Shown: one piece after another, positions 43,872 to 51,446 of the stretch
How positions within the stretch are numbered: position 1 is the stretch's first letter
Layout of the letters: each line of letters opens with the position of its first letter
Source of the DNA: Verrucomicrobiota bacterium
GTDB taxonomy: Bacteria; Verrucomicrobiota; Verrucomicrobiia; Opitutales; Opitutaceae
Reading direction: 5' to 3'
Length of the DNA stretch: 51,446 nt
Assembly: GCA_023443455.1 (NCBI GenBank)
Contig: JAEZUE010000021.1
Location: 1 to 51,446 of the forward strand
Notes under the pieces: model-generated
Told to the model about the DNA's origin: nothing
Databases searched by the model: none
Seen by the model: only the letters and a program-made list of their open reading frames with translations
Program-made: the position numbers and the translations under genes

Positions 43872-44005
43872 CGGCGTGGGGGTAAGGGACAAGGGACGAG
43901 CGCCTCCCGGACAACCGGAGCCGCTCGCGCACACTCATCGGCCACACGCGCCGCCGCTTGACTGTTCGGCGGCGAATCCCGCCGGCCCTCGGGCGAAGCG
44001 GAGCG

Positions 44006-44719
44006 CTACACCCCCATCGCCGCAAACAGCCGCACCATCACCGCGGCGCGGCGGACCAGCTCCGGGGCGGTCGACTCGCCCACACCCGACTTCTCCCACT
44101 CGGCCAGCGCGAGTTCCATCGAACGCAGCCCGAGCTCGGCCGAGGTGCGACGCAGGGCCGCCAGATGCACGGTCGCCGCCTTGCGCTCCTCCTCCGTCTC
44201 GACGACCACATGGAAGACCGAGTTCAACTCGGCGAAGAACGCCTTCACCTGTTGGGCCAGATGATCCCGATCCGTGCTCAGCCGCCGCGTCACCGCCACA
44301 GGATCCTCGAAGTGCTTGCGCACCCATTTCGTGGCCAGGACCTTGTCGACCGCCGCCCGGATGCGGTGGGAGTCGTAGGGCTTGGTGAGGAAGGCCGCCG
44401 CGCCCAGCTGCACCGAGCTCAGCACGGACTCGCGATCCGGAGTGGCACTACAAAGCACGATAGGCAGCGCCGCCCAGATCGGGTCGCCGCGCAACCGTTT
44501 CATGAACTCGATGCCGGTCGATTCGCCGAGCCGCAGGTCGACGATCGCCAGGTCCGGCGCGGCCTCCGCCTCGAGCACGCGCCACGCCGAATCCGGCGAT
44601 TCCGCCTCCCACACAGTATGATCGTCGCGTTCGAGGAGCACACGCAACAGATGCCGCGCAGCGGCGTCGTCTTCGATGAGGAGAATTCCGGCCACGGCGC
44701 CGACTGTGCCCAACCACAT
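44006..44719 (-). CDS. Response regulator with receiver domain and helical C terminus
   Basis: 237 residues. The receiver domain (~11-125) has the acidic pair at D17/D18, phospho-acceptor D61 in LAIVDLRLGEST and Lys K113 in FLTKPYD. The C-terminal ~100 residues are helical with no DNA-binding motif I recognise; AALRRTSAELGLRSMELAL could be an HPt-like or dimerisation bundle. Its location directly upstream of three HDOD genes on the same strand suggests it feeds them a phosphorylation signal. No histidine kinase gene is in the window. Confidence 0.82.
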   Translation of the reverse strand: MWLGTVGAVAGILLIEDDAAARHLLRVLLERDDHTVWEAESPDSAWRVLEAEAAPDLAIVDLRLGESTGIEFMKRLRGDPIWAALPIVLCSATPDRESVLSSVQLGAAAFLTKPYDSHRIRAAVDKVLATKWVRKHFEDPVAVTRRLSTDRDHLAQQVKAFFAELNSVFHVVVETEEERKAATVHLAALRRTSAELGLRSMELALAEWEKSGVGESTAPELVRRAAVMVRLFAAMGV

Positions 44720-44788
44720 AGGCGGCGCGAGCGGATTTCACGCCCGTCGGGAAATCTCCCCACTCGACCGCCAGACCCGACCGCGGCG

Positions 44789-46213
44789 CTACAGATCGAT
44801 CCGGGCCGCTTTCGCGCCGTCGGCAAATTCGAGCCGGATCGCCTGCCCGGCCGCGAGGTCGGCGCCGCGCACCACCGGCCGGCCCGCATCGTCGCGCACG
44901 ATCGCGAAGCCGCGGTTGAGCACCGAGACCGGGCTCGCCGCCTGCAACCGTTTCCACAGGCCGAGCAGACGCTGCGACTCGAAACGCACCCGCATCTCGG
45001 GCGACGCCCGCTCGAAGCGGTTGCGCCCGGCGGCGAGCGCCTCGCGCCGCCGCCCGAGCGTCTCGCGCAGGGCGGCGCCAAGCCGGTTCTCCAGATCGTC
45101 GAGCCGCAACCACGCCTGCTCGACCTGGGCCGAGGGCGCGAGCAGCCGCAGGTGATTGTGCGCCGCGGCCAAGCGCTCCCGCCGCCGGGCGAGCGCCAGA
45201 CCGGCCAGCTCGTCGAGCCGCTCCGCGGCCCGGGCCAGACGGCCCGCGAGGTCCAGGAAACCGCTCGAGATCAGCTCGGCCGCGCCGCTGGGCGTCTCGG
45301 CCCGGGCATCGGCCGCGAAGTCGCAGAGGGTGAAGTCGATCTCGTGCCCCACGGCGGACACGATCGGTATCCGGCAATTCGCCACGGCGCGCACGAGCGG
45401 CTCCTCGTTGAAGGCCCACAGGTCCTCGAGACTGCCGCCGCCGCGCCCGATCACGAGCAGGTCGAAAGACAAAGCGCAAAGCGGAGACCGGAGACCGGAG
45501 TGCCCTGCCGGCCCTTCACTCGTGCCAAAATCCAGCAGGCCAGTCTCCACCGGCGCCGCCGGCTGCCGCCGCTTCCGCTGCGTCGCTTCCGGTTTCCGCT
45601 CTCCGGTTTCCGCTCTCCGATCTGCCTGCGCCCACTCGAGCAGCCCGACCATCTCCGCGGCGGCGCCCTCGCCCTGGACCTTGGCCGGCAGGACCACGAG
45701 ATGCCCGCGCCAACCCCGACGCTGCAGGATCCGGACGAAATCCTGCACGGCGGCACCGGTCGGCGAAGTGATGAAACCGATCGTCCGCGGCATCGCCGGC
45801 AGCGGCACCTTGTTGGCCGCCTCGAAAAGCCCCTCGGCCGCCAAACGCTGTTTGAGCCGCTCGAACTCGGCCTGCAGCCGGCCGACGCCATCCTCGACGA
45901 CGACCCGCACGATGAGCTGATACTGCCCGCGCGCCTCGTACACGCTCACTTGGCCGAACGCGGTGATCTGTTGCCCGTCGCGCAGCTGCACCTTCGAGCG
46001 GAGCGCATCGCCCCGGAACATGACTGCGGTCAACTGGGCCCGGGCATCCTTGAGCGTGAAATAGCAATGGCCGCTGGACTGCACGCGCAGGTTCGACACC
46101 TCGCCGCGCACCCACAGCGGCGGCAGGGCGCCCTCGAGCAGCGCCTTGATCCGACCGGTCAGTTCCCCGACCGACAGCGCCTCCGCGCCGGCGTGTTCAA
46201 GAGGTTCCGACAT
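44789..46213 (-). CDS. xseA: Exodeoxyribonuclease VII large subunit with an in-frame insertion
   Basis: 474 residues. OB-fold N terminus (LSVGELTGRIKALLEGALPP, WVRGEVSNLRV), catalytic domain with RTIGFITSPTGAAVQDF and VIGRGGGSLEDLWAFNEE, then VGHEIDFTLCDFAADARAET and the long coiled-coil C terminus. ExoVII degrades single-stranded DNA with XseB, which is not in the window. Normal XseA proteins pass from the ...LLEWAQA helix directly to the FDLLVIGRGGGS strand; here residues ~198-249 (52 aa, basic and Pro-rich) are extra and correspond to a repeat-bearing 156-base DNA block. The reading frame is kept, so the protein may still work. Confidence 0.9.
   Translation of the reverse strand: MSEPLEHAGAEALSVGELTGRIKALLEGALPPLWVRGEVSNLRVQSSGHCYFTLKDARAQLTAVMFRGDALRSKVQLRDGQQITAFGQVSVYEARGQYQLIVRVVVEDGVGRLQAEFERLKQRLAAEGLFEAANKVPLPAMPRTIGFITSPTGAAVQDFVRILQRRGWRGHLVVLPAKVQGEGAAAEMVGLLEWAQADRRAETGERKPEATQRKRRQPAAPVETGLLDFGTSEGPAGHSGLRSPLCALSFDLLVIGRGGGSLEDLWAFNEEPLVRAVANCRIPIVSAVGHEIDFTLCDFAADARAETPSGAAELISSGFLDLAGRLARAAERLDELAGLALARRRERLAAAHNHLRLLAPSAQVEQAWLRLDDLENRLGAALRETLGRRREALAAGRNRFERASPEMRVRFESQRLLGLWKRLQAASPVSVLNRGFAIVRDDAGRPVVRGADLAAGQAIRLEFADGAKAARIDL
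45467..45622. repeat. 156-bp repeat-like block inserted in xseA
   Basis: Left side carries AGCGGAGACCGGAGACCGGA and the right side its loose inverse, with the tandem unit TTTCCGCTCTCCGG twice. Exactly 52 codons, no stop. Looks like a palindromic element inserted in frame; no other copy is seen in the window. Confidence 0.65.
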
Positions 46214-46874
46214 CGCGTCTGGCCATCCGCTTGCGGAGCAGCTGCACGGCGGCGAGCGCCGCGACAAGCACGAGCACGCCCAACAGCGCCATGCCGCCCT
46301 TCCCGCTCATCAGCGCCTTTCCGAAAATGATGAAGGCAGAGCCCATCACCGCCTGCACCAGCACCGAGACCCACATGTAGGTGCGGAAGCGGACACCGGA
46401 CAGGCCCAACAGATAACTTTGCAGGAACAGCGGCGGACCGGGAGTGACCCGCGTGAGCACCGACACGGTGACTTCGTTCTCCGATTTCACCTGCGGCACC
46501 CGGTACTTGGTATGCGACAGCACCCACTCCACCGCCGGCCGCAACGCCCGGTGCGCCAACCAGAACGTGAACGCGAACTGCAGCGTATTGGCGGCGAGCG
46601 CGGCGAGCAGCACGCCGGGCATCGTCAACTGCGCGCCGAACGCCTCCCCGGCGGTCAGGTAGTACGGCGAGATCGGAAACCCGAAGGCGGGCAGCACAGC
46701 CATCGAACCGAAAAAGGCCAACGGCCCAGCCTCGCGCACCATCACGAACAGCCGGTCGACCAGCCCGCGCAAATCGACTCCACGCAGGACCAGCACGGCC
46801 ACCACCGCCAACGCGGCCACGCCGACACCGAGTTTCACCAACAGCCCCACGGGCACTTTCGCCGAAGAAGACAT
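46197..46874 (-). CDS. TVP38/TMEM64 (DedA-like) family membrane protein 2
   Basis: 225 residues. MAVLPAFGFPISPYYLTAGEAFG is the VTT re-entrant segment; RVTPGPPLFLQSYLLGLSGV is the family's conserved loop. Helices at ~13-33, ~48-66, ~80-105, ~150-175 and ~190-210. It overlaps the start of xseA by 17 bases, so the two are co-translated. It is a paralogue of the protein at 30809-31534. Confidence 0.82.
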   Translation of the reverse strand: MSSSAKVPVGLLVKLGVGVAALAVVAVLVLRGVDLRGLVDRLFVMVREAGPLAFFGSMAVLPAFGFPISPYYLTAGEAFGAQLTMPGVLLAALAANTLQFAFTFWLAHRALRPAVEWVLSHTKYRVPQVKSENEVTVSVLTRVTPGPPLFLQSYLLGLSGVRFRTYMWVSVLVQAVMGSAFIIFGKALMSGKGGMALLGVLVLVAALAAVQLLRKRMARRDVGTS

Positions 46875-47030
46875 GCGCGCCAGTTCGCTCGGGGCGTGCA
46901 GGGGCGTCAACGCGCATTCTCGCGGGCGCCGGCCGTCGAGAGATGATGCCCATGCGGAGCGCCAGGAAGGGCGTCATGAACGAATCGCCCGTACGAAAAG
47001 TGGATCTGGGAGCCAGCTGGCTGGTACACG

Positions 47031-47281
47031 CTCCCCAGCCCACGCCAAACACCGCCGACACAGAGGCCGGCGCCACGCCCAGTCCGGCATGCTCACGCGT
47101 GGCGCAGGCGTCCCTGCCTGCGATCCCCGGCTCCCACCCACTCCTCAGCTCACGCCCAACATCGCCGGCACAGAGGCCGGCGCCACGCCCGGTCCGGCAT
47201 GCTCAACCGTGGCGCAGGCGTCCCTGCCTGCGATCCCCGGCTCCCGCCCGCTCCCCAGCCCACGCCCAACATCGCCGACAC
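47031..47281. repeat. 110-bp direct tandem repeat, two copies plus a partial third
   Basis: Units start at 47031, 47141 and 47251, each with CTCCYCAGCYCACGCC, then ACAGAGGCCGGCGCCACGCC and GTGGCGCAGGCGTCCCTGCC. Copies 1 and 2 differ at only a few bases; the third stops after ~30 bases. The inner unit is shared with the inverted repeat at 29164-29250. Confidence 0.85.
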
Positions 47282-47342
47282 GGCCCAACTACCACGCCCG
47301 CCGGCCGACGTGGAAATTTGATCGTTGCGGCTCAGCCGTAAG

Positions 47343-47477
47343 CATTCGGTCGAGTGACGAGGGACCAGCGTCGAGGGGCCGATCACGGAGGAGATCGAGC
47401 GAAGCACTCATGCTGGAAGCATACGTCACCGACGGATTGGCGCTCGTCCCTCGACGCTCGCCTCTCGACCGCATCAT
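47343..47477. repeat. 135-bp palindromic element (CATTCGGTCGAG family), copy 3
   Basis: Nearly full-length match to 18233-18367, including the inner TCGAGGGGCCGAT and TTGGCGCTCGTCCCTCG stretches. It ends 6 bases before the stop codon (complement strand) of the HDOD gene, the same arrangement as the other copies. Confidence 0.78.
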
Positions 47478-47483
47478 CACGGC

Positions 47484-48347
47484 TCAGGAGCGCAGCACGT
47501 CGAGCATGGTCTTCATGCGGTCGACCTCGAAGATCGTGTCCCGCTCGATCTCGTCGATACGGGCGCCGTCCATCCCGGTTTTTTCATGACGGGCGGGATC
47601 CGCATCCCAGAGCGACGCCTCACCGGGCAGGCCGCGGTCGAGGCGTTGGGCGATCAGTCCGGCCAGATTGAGCAGGTGGGGCAGCACCGTCGCCGCGGGA
47701 TTCGCGGCGGGCCGCAGGTGGTCGCGCAGGGCGTTGGCGAGCGGCTTGGGAAAACGCCAGAGTTCGCACAGGGCGGCGTCGACCTGGGCATGGTTGACGC
47801 CAAAGGTCTTCGTTTCCCACTCGGGCAAAGGCGTGCCGTCGTCCGGCAAGGGAGCCACCGTGCCGGCGGCGTGCCGGGCCAGCACCATCTTGCCGATCGA
47901 GCGCAACAGGCCCGCGGTGTAGGCGAGCGCCACATCCGCCCCGGTCGCCTGCGCGAGTTTCTCCATCGCCGCGGCAGTCGTCACCGAGTTCTGCCAAAGC
48001 CGGTCGGCCGTGGTCGCGTACAAAGCGGTGTCGCCCTGGAACACCTCCCAGGCGGCGCACAAACCGACGATGCGGTGCAGCTCCTTGAGCCCCACCCGCA
48101 ACACCGCCTCCTCGATGCTCGCGGCCTGGGTGCGAAATCCGAAGATCACGCTGTTGGCGACCCGCAACAATTGGGAGCTGATCGCGGTATCGAGGCGCAC
48201 CAGATCGGCCATGCGATCGAGGCTGCAGTCGCCGTCGTGGATCGCCGCGACGAGGCGACCATAGACCTGCGGAGCCGGCGGCAACTTCGTGGCATGCACC
48301 ACCAGCGACGCCATCTCGAAGCGTTTGCTGGTCGCCAAGCTGGACAT
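47484..48347 (-). CDS. HDOD-domain signalling protein 4 (degenerate HD site)
   Basis: 287 residues from ATG 48347. LPPAPQVYGRLVAAIHDG, LDTAISSQLLRVANSVIFGF, VGLKELHRIVGLCAAWEVF. At the place of LLHDIGM in copies 1-3 it has GLLRSIGKMV, so the HD pair is lost. The C terminus is longer, with WDADPARHEKTG. It forms a pair with HDOD 5, 46 bases upstream on the same strand, and belongs to a different subgroup from copies 1-3. Confidence 0.85.
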   Translation of the reverse strand: MSSLATSKRFEMASLVVHATKLPPAPQVYGRLVAAIHDGDCSLDRMADLVRLDTAISSQLLRVANSVIFGFRTQAASIEEAVLRVGLKELHRIVGLCAAWEVFQGDTALYATTADRLWQNSVTTAAAMEKLAQATGADVALAYTAGLLRSIGKMVLARHAAGTVAPLPDDGTPLPEWETKTFGVNHAQVDAALCELWRFPKPLANALRDHLRPAANPAATVLPHLLNLAGLIAQRLDRGLPGEASLWDADPARHEKTGMDGARIDEIERDTIFEVDRMKTMLDVLRS

Positions 48348-48393
48348 CGACGTGGGGCGGGGGGGGCGGCTTGGGCAGCGGACTCCGGGGCGC

Positions 48394-49284
48394 TCAACCG
48401 AGCGACACCGCCGACTTGAGCACCGCCAGCTCCTCGCCGACTTCCTCGACGACCGCATCGACCGCCTCGGCCAGGATCCCCGCCTTCTCGAGCTTCGCGG
48501 GATCGCGCCGCCAATAGGCCGCCTCACCCGGCAGGCTCTTGCCGAGCTGGTGCACGACCCACCCGGCGCAATTGAGCAGCGCCGCCTCGGCGGGAGCCTC
48601 GGGCGAACTCAGCGGGTCGTAGTGGTAACGGATCGCCAGACGAATCGTCGGATCGAATTTCCAATGTTCCATGAGCTCCGAGGCGGCCTCGCAACTGTCC
48701 ATGCCGAACTGGGCACGCTCCCAGTCGCCCAGATGCGGCTCGGCATCGGCCCCCGGATACGTGGGCACCTTCACCCCCGGCTGCGTGGCCAGTCGGGTGA
48801 ACAGCACCTTGCCCGCCGAACGCAACAGACCGATCGTATAGGCGGCCTGCTCGTCGTCCACGCCCTGCTTGCGCGCTAGCCGCTCCATCGAGAGCGCCGA
48901 CGCGAGGGAGTTTTCCCAGACCAAGTCGCCCCGCACCGCGTAGAGCGCGAGCTCCTTGGGGAAGAGCTGATTGGTCGCCGCCAAGCCGACGAGACGGTAC
49001 ACCTCGCGGAAACCCACCCGGTTGATCGACTCCTCCAACGAACTGCTCGGTTCGGCGAACCCGAAGAGCACACTGTTGCTCAGGCGGATGACTTGGGCAC
49101 TCAGGCCCGGGTCCATCTTCACCAGGCCGACGACCTGATCGACCCCGGTGTTGAGGTCCTTCAGCACGGCGGCCAAGCGGGAGAAGATACGCGGCGAAGC
49201 AGGCAGTTGCTGGCCGACGCGGAGGATGTCTGGTTTGCCGACTTTCACGCGAGGAGAGACGAGGGTGGATGCGGAGGGGATCAC
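48394..49284 (-). CDS. HDOD-domain signalling protein 5 (degenerate HD site)
   Basis: 296 residues from GTG 49284; a GTG at 49338 would give 314. LPASPRIFSRLAAVLKDL, MDPGLSAQVIRLSNSVLFGF, VGFREVYRLVGLAATNQLF, and GLLRSAGKVLFTR where HD would be. It shares with HDOD 4 the ALYA....DLVWENSL/ADRLWQNSV segment and the C-terminal GEAAYWRRDPAKLEKAGI, so the two are paralogues. It is divergent from the DUF481 gene. Confidence 0.83.
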   Translation of the reverse strand: MIPSASTLVSPRVKVGKPDILRVGQQLPASPRIFSRLAAVLKDLNTGVDQVVGLVKMDPGLSAQVIRLSNSVLFGFAEPSSSLEESINRVGFREVYRLVGLAATNQLFPKELALYAVRGDLVWENSLASALSMERLARKQGVDDEQAAYTIGLLRSAGKVLFTRLATQPGVKVPTYPGADAEPHLGDWERAQFGMDSCEAASELMEHWKFDPTIRLAIRYHYDPLSSPEAPAEAALLNCAGWVVHQLGKSLPGEAAYWRRDPAKLEKAGILAEAVDAVVEEVGEELAVLKSAVSLG

Positions 49285-49493
49285 GGTGCTTGCAACTCTA
49301 TCGGCCACTTGCCGCCGGACCTGAGCGCAAGACTGCACCTTCCCCCGCGCCCGGCCCGACGCAGCGTGAACACCCCGTGTTTCACGAGATTAGCATTACT
49401 TCGAACTGAGGCCGAAGACACGCAAACGGCTTGCCCCGCCCCCGTTCCCGCTACTCGATTCGCCCCCTCCCGCAGAAACCACCGCAGACTACC

Positions 49494-50540
49494 ATGAAAC
49501 AATCCCGCAACCTACTGGCCGGGCTGGCGATCGCCGCCGGCTTGGCGACCGCCCCGTCGATCACTGCCGACACCATCGGAACCAAGGATGGGTCCTCGAT
49601 CCAGGGCAAGATCCTCCGCATCACTGGGGGCGTCGTCGAAATCGAGACCGCCTTCGCCGGCGTCCTGAAGATTCAGCAATCGAGCGTGGCCACTCTCGCG
49701 ACCGACTCCCCGGTTTTCGTGCGCTATCAGGGCGGCAACACCATCCAGGGCGCCGTCTCCACCGCCGCCAACGGTGAAGTCCGCGTCGCGGGCCCCGGCG
49801 CCTGGGGCACCGGCGATGTCGGCTCGGTCGAACACGTCTGGACCGAGCCCTCCGACAGCCCGGAGGCGAAGGCCGCCAAGGCCGCCGAACGCCGTTGGGC
49901 CTTCGAGGCCTCCGTCGACGTGGTCGGCACCCAGGGCAACACCGACAGCCTCGCCACCTCGGTCGGCTTCGCCGCCACCCTGGCCGGCCCGAAGGACAAG
50001 CTCGGCTTCTACGCGCAGTACACCCGCGCCGAACTCGACGGCGAGACCTCCGCCGACAACGCGAAGGCCGGCATCGACTACTCCGCCTTCTTCTCGGACC
50101 GCGTCTCCTGGTATGTGCGCGAGGAGATCGGCACCGACCGCATCAAGGAACTCGACTTCTACTCCAATACCGCCGCCGGTCTCGGCTACGCGGTCATCAA
50201 GGAGTCGAACCAGGACCTCACCTTCCGCGGCGGTCTCGCGTACCGGTATGAATCCTACGAGTACGGCGAGGACATCAGCACCCCGGCCCTCGACCTCGCC
50301 CTGATCCACAGCTACACCGCGAAGAACTGGAAGCTCGGCAACAAGATCGTCTTCCTGCCCTCCCTCGAGGACTTCGCGAACTACCGTGTCCAGCACGACT
50401 CCTTCCTCGAGCTGCCCCTGGCCGCCAGCCAATGGAAGATCCGCCTCGGCGTCGCCAACGACTACGTGAGCGAGCCCCAGGTCGACAAAAAGAAGCTCGA
50501 TACGACCTACTACACCAAGTTCCTCCTGCAGTGGAAGTGA
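49494..50540 (+). CDS. DUF481 outer-membrane beta-barrel protein (YdiY-like)
   Basis: 348 residues from ATG 49494. Signal peptide (NLLAGLAIAAGLATAPSITA). The first ~110 mature residues are a small beta domain (IGTKDGSSIQGKILRITGGV, VRYQGGNTIQGAVS). From ~150 on, alternating strands (WAFEASVDVVGTQGNTDSLA, LGFYAQYTRAELDG, RVSWYVREEIGTD) end in TTYYTKFLLQWK, an outer-membrane barrel ending in a hydrophobic residue plus Lys. DUF481 proteins are salt-related or general porin-like barrels of unclear role. A strong terminator follows. Confidence 0.87.
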   Translation: MKQSRNLLAGLAIAAGLATAPSITADTIGTKDGSSIQGKILRITGGVVEIETAFAGVLKIQQSSVATLATDSPVFVRYQGGNTIQGAVSTAANGEVRVAGPGAWGTGDVGSVEHVWTEPSDSPEAKAAKAAERRWAFEASVDVVGTQGNTDSLATSVGFAATLAGPKDKLGFYAQYTRAELDGETSADNAKAGIDYSAFFSDRVSWYVREEIGTDRIKELDFYSNTAAGLGYAVIKESNQDLTFRGGLAYRYESYEYGEDISTPALDLALIHSYTAKNWKLGNKIVFLPSLEDFANYRVQHDSFLELPLAASQWKIRLGVANDYVSEPQVDKKKLDTTYYTKFLLQWK

Positions 50541-50584
50541 GCGGGGCCCGCCCCCTCCACCACGGAGAACAGCACCTTCCACCC

Positions 50585-50617
50585 GGCGGACTCTCCTGCG
50601 GAGTCCGCCTTTTCTTT
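50585..50617 (+). terminator. Intrinsic terminator of the DUF481 gene
   Basis: Stem GGCGGACTC/GAGTCCGCC (9 bp, perfect) with a 7-base loop, followed by TTTTCTTT. It lies 44 bases after the stop codon. Confidence 0.92.
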
Positions 50618-50681
50618 GGTGGTGATCCGCAGAGGAACCTGCTGCCCCCCTGCCCCGCGGAGAAGCCGCTGCGCACCCCAG

Positions 50682-51446
50682 TCACCCAAACGGATGTTTG
50701 CGCAGACCGCGCAGTGCCATCAATCCGCCCCAGTCGGTGACCGGAGCCAAGGCCCGTGGCGAGGTGCGCTCCCGGATGCCATGCCGTCGGCGGTATGCGG
50801 CGAGATGAGTTTCCACGAACACTTGGGAGCCCAGCACGGCCGCATCGGTGAAGTAGCATACCCGACAGCGCAGCACATCGGCCATCGGCAGCTGACCCTT
50901 CTGGCGTAGTACCTCATCGAACTTTACCGGATCGATGGTCGCACCTGTTCGCCGTGGCGCCGCGCCGGTGCCGAAAATCCCCGTGCGGTGCGCCGCGTGC
51001 GCCTTGCGCCAATCGCCGCCGTGCAAGCGCCCCAACCCCGCGCGCGCCGTTTTGTTTCCGCCCACCGCCTCGCCGTAGCCACAGAAGCGGTAGTCCTTCG
51101 GGTCCTCCACCAAGCCCGCCCGCACCGGGTTCAGATCGATGTAGTACGCCACCGTCTGCAACGCATGCCCGGAAGGCTCGATCAGGACCGACTTGAAGCG
51201 TTCGGCGAACAACGTGCCGTAGCGTTTGTGGGCCTTGTTGAACCACATCGCGAAGCGCTGCTTCAACAGCTTCATAAACTGGGAGACGTCGCCCATCAGC
51301 GCCAACTGCCGTTGTCGCCACGCCTCGCCCTCCGCCGATCCCGCAGCCAACGCCGCCTCGATCACCTCCAACCGCTCCGCCTGGTACTTCGTCGGTTTCG
51401 GGTGCAGCAGGTGCCAGCGGCGGAGCAGCTCGGCGTCGGCCGGCAC
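50682..51446 (-). CDS. REP-associated tyrosine transposase-like (RAYT/Y1_Tnp) protein, 5' partial
   Basis: The frame is open to the right edge; 254 residues are visible and the N-terminal HUH (His-x-His) part lies outside. LALMGDVSQFMKLLKQRFAMWFN, KRYGTLFAERFKSVLIE and TVAYYIDLNPVRAGLVEDPK are the strongly conserved middle of the IS200-like Y1/RAYT family, with DYRFCGYGEAVGG next. The C-terminal ~110 residues (VCYFTDAAVLGSQVFVETHL, then DWGGLMALRGLRKHPFG) form the extension common in large RAYT members. RAYTs cut and move REP palindromes, which are abundant in this window. It converges on the DUF481 gene across a terminator. Confidence 0.88.
   Translation of the reverse strand: MPADAELLRRWHLLHPKPTKYQAERLEVIEAALAAGSAEGEAWRQRQLALMGDVSQFMKLLKQRFAMWFNKAHKRYGTLFAERFKSVLIEPSGHALQTVAYYIDLNPVRAGLVEDPKDYRFCGYGEAVGGNKTARAGLGRLHGGDWRKAHAAHRTGIFGTGAAPRRTGATIDPVKFDEVLRQKGQLPMADVLRCRVCYFTDAAVLGSQVFVETHLAAYRRRHGIRERTSPRALAPVTDWGGLMALRGLRKHPFG

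Larger units (their letters stand above)
46875..47483. other. 609-base repeat-filled intergenic region
   Basis: No gene that I can support. From left to right it holds ~150 unremarkable bases, a 110-bp tandem repeat, ~60 bases of unique DNA and one CATTCGGTCGAG-family element that reaches almost to the stop codon of the next HDOD gene. Open frames here have repeat-derived, low-complexity translations. Confidence 0.7.

Noticed and set aside
47031..47281. Possible CRISPR array
   Set aside because: Unit is 110 bp with the copies directly adjacent, no variable spacers and no cas genes nearby.

Overview
The window is GC-rich (roughly two thirds G+C by eye) and almost fully coding. The gene content suggests a free-living member of Verrucomicrobiota, most likely Opitutales/Opitutaceae. 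The pointers are a rich set of secreted plant-polysaccharide hydrolases, an array of HDOD proteins, a DUF481 outer-membrane protein and an aryl-polyene/dialkylresorcinol-type lipid cluster with LPS-type acyltransferases. This assignment is inference; no rRNA or other taxonomic marker is present.

Layout. (1) 1-5.1 kb, + strand: carbohydrate genes, namely a six-hairpin-type glycosidase cut by the left edge and a secreted GH105-GH28 fusion for pectin backbone breakdown. (2) 5.2-30.3 kb: a large biosynthetic cluster. The minus-strand part reads, in transcription order, ACP, FabF-type ketosynthase, ACP, second ketosynthase, a short ketosynthase-like protein, LpxL-type and PlsC-type acyltransferases, GT2 glycosyltransferase, LolA-like carrier, MMPL exporter and a B12/radical SAM enzyme. 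A second B12/radical SAM gene lies divergently inside this block. The plus-strand part has a third B12/radical SAM enzyme, then a translationally coupled DarA-DarB-small protein-BtrH-like series. An ABC exporter, an AMP-dependent ligase and a FkbO/Hyg5/XanB2-type chorismatase complete it. (3) 30-34 kb: small secreted proteins, a TVP38-type membrane protein, PrmB and a ParE/RelE-type toxin-antitoxin pair. (4) 34.4-39.6 kb: a broken ChbG/YdjC deacetylase, a GH9 cellulase and a GH31 alpha-xylosidase. (5) 39.7-49.3 kb: a GIDE-LemA protein, five HDOD proteins, a response regulator, XseA and a second TVP38-type protein. (6) 49.5 kb to the end: a DUF481 porin-like protein with a clear terminator, and a REP-associated (RAYT-type) transposase cut by the right edge.

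How the genes fit together. In the cluster, the chorismatase probably makes 3- or 4-hydroxybenzoate and the ligase activates it. The ketosynthases and ACPs would extend it to a polyene, and DarA/DarB would condense two acyl chains to a dialkylresorcinol. LpxL/PlsC-like enzymes, GT2, LolA-like carrier, MMPL protein and the ABC transporter would assemble and move the product to the outer membrane. No ketoreductase, dehydratase or thioesterase gene is in the window. The three cobalamin-binding radical SAM enzymes are not part of the textbook pathway and are the most interesting feature.

Intergenic spaces are filled with at least six families of palindromic REP/BIME-like repeats. Two copies or copy-like blocks lie in frame inside coding genes (a ketosynthase-like gene and xseA), and others sit directly on or next to stop codons. 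The RAYT-type transposase at the right edge is the kind of enzyme known to mobilise such repeats.
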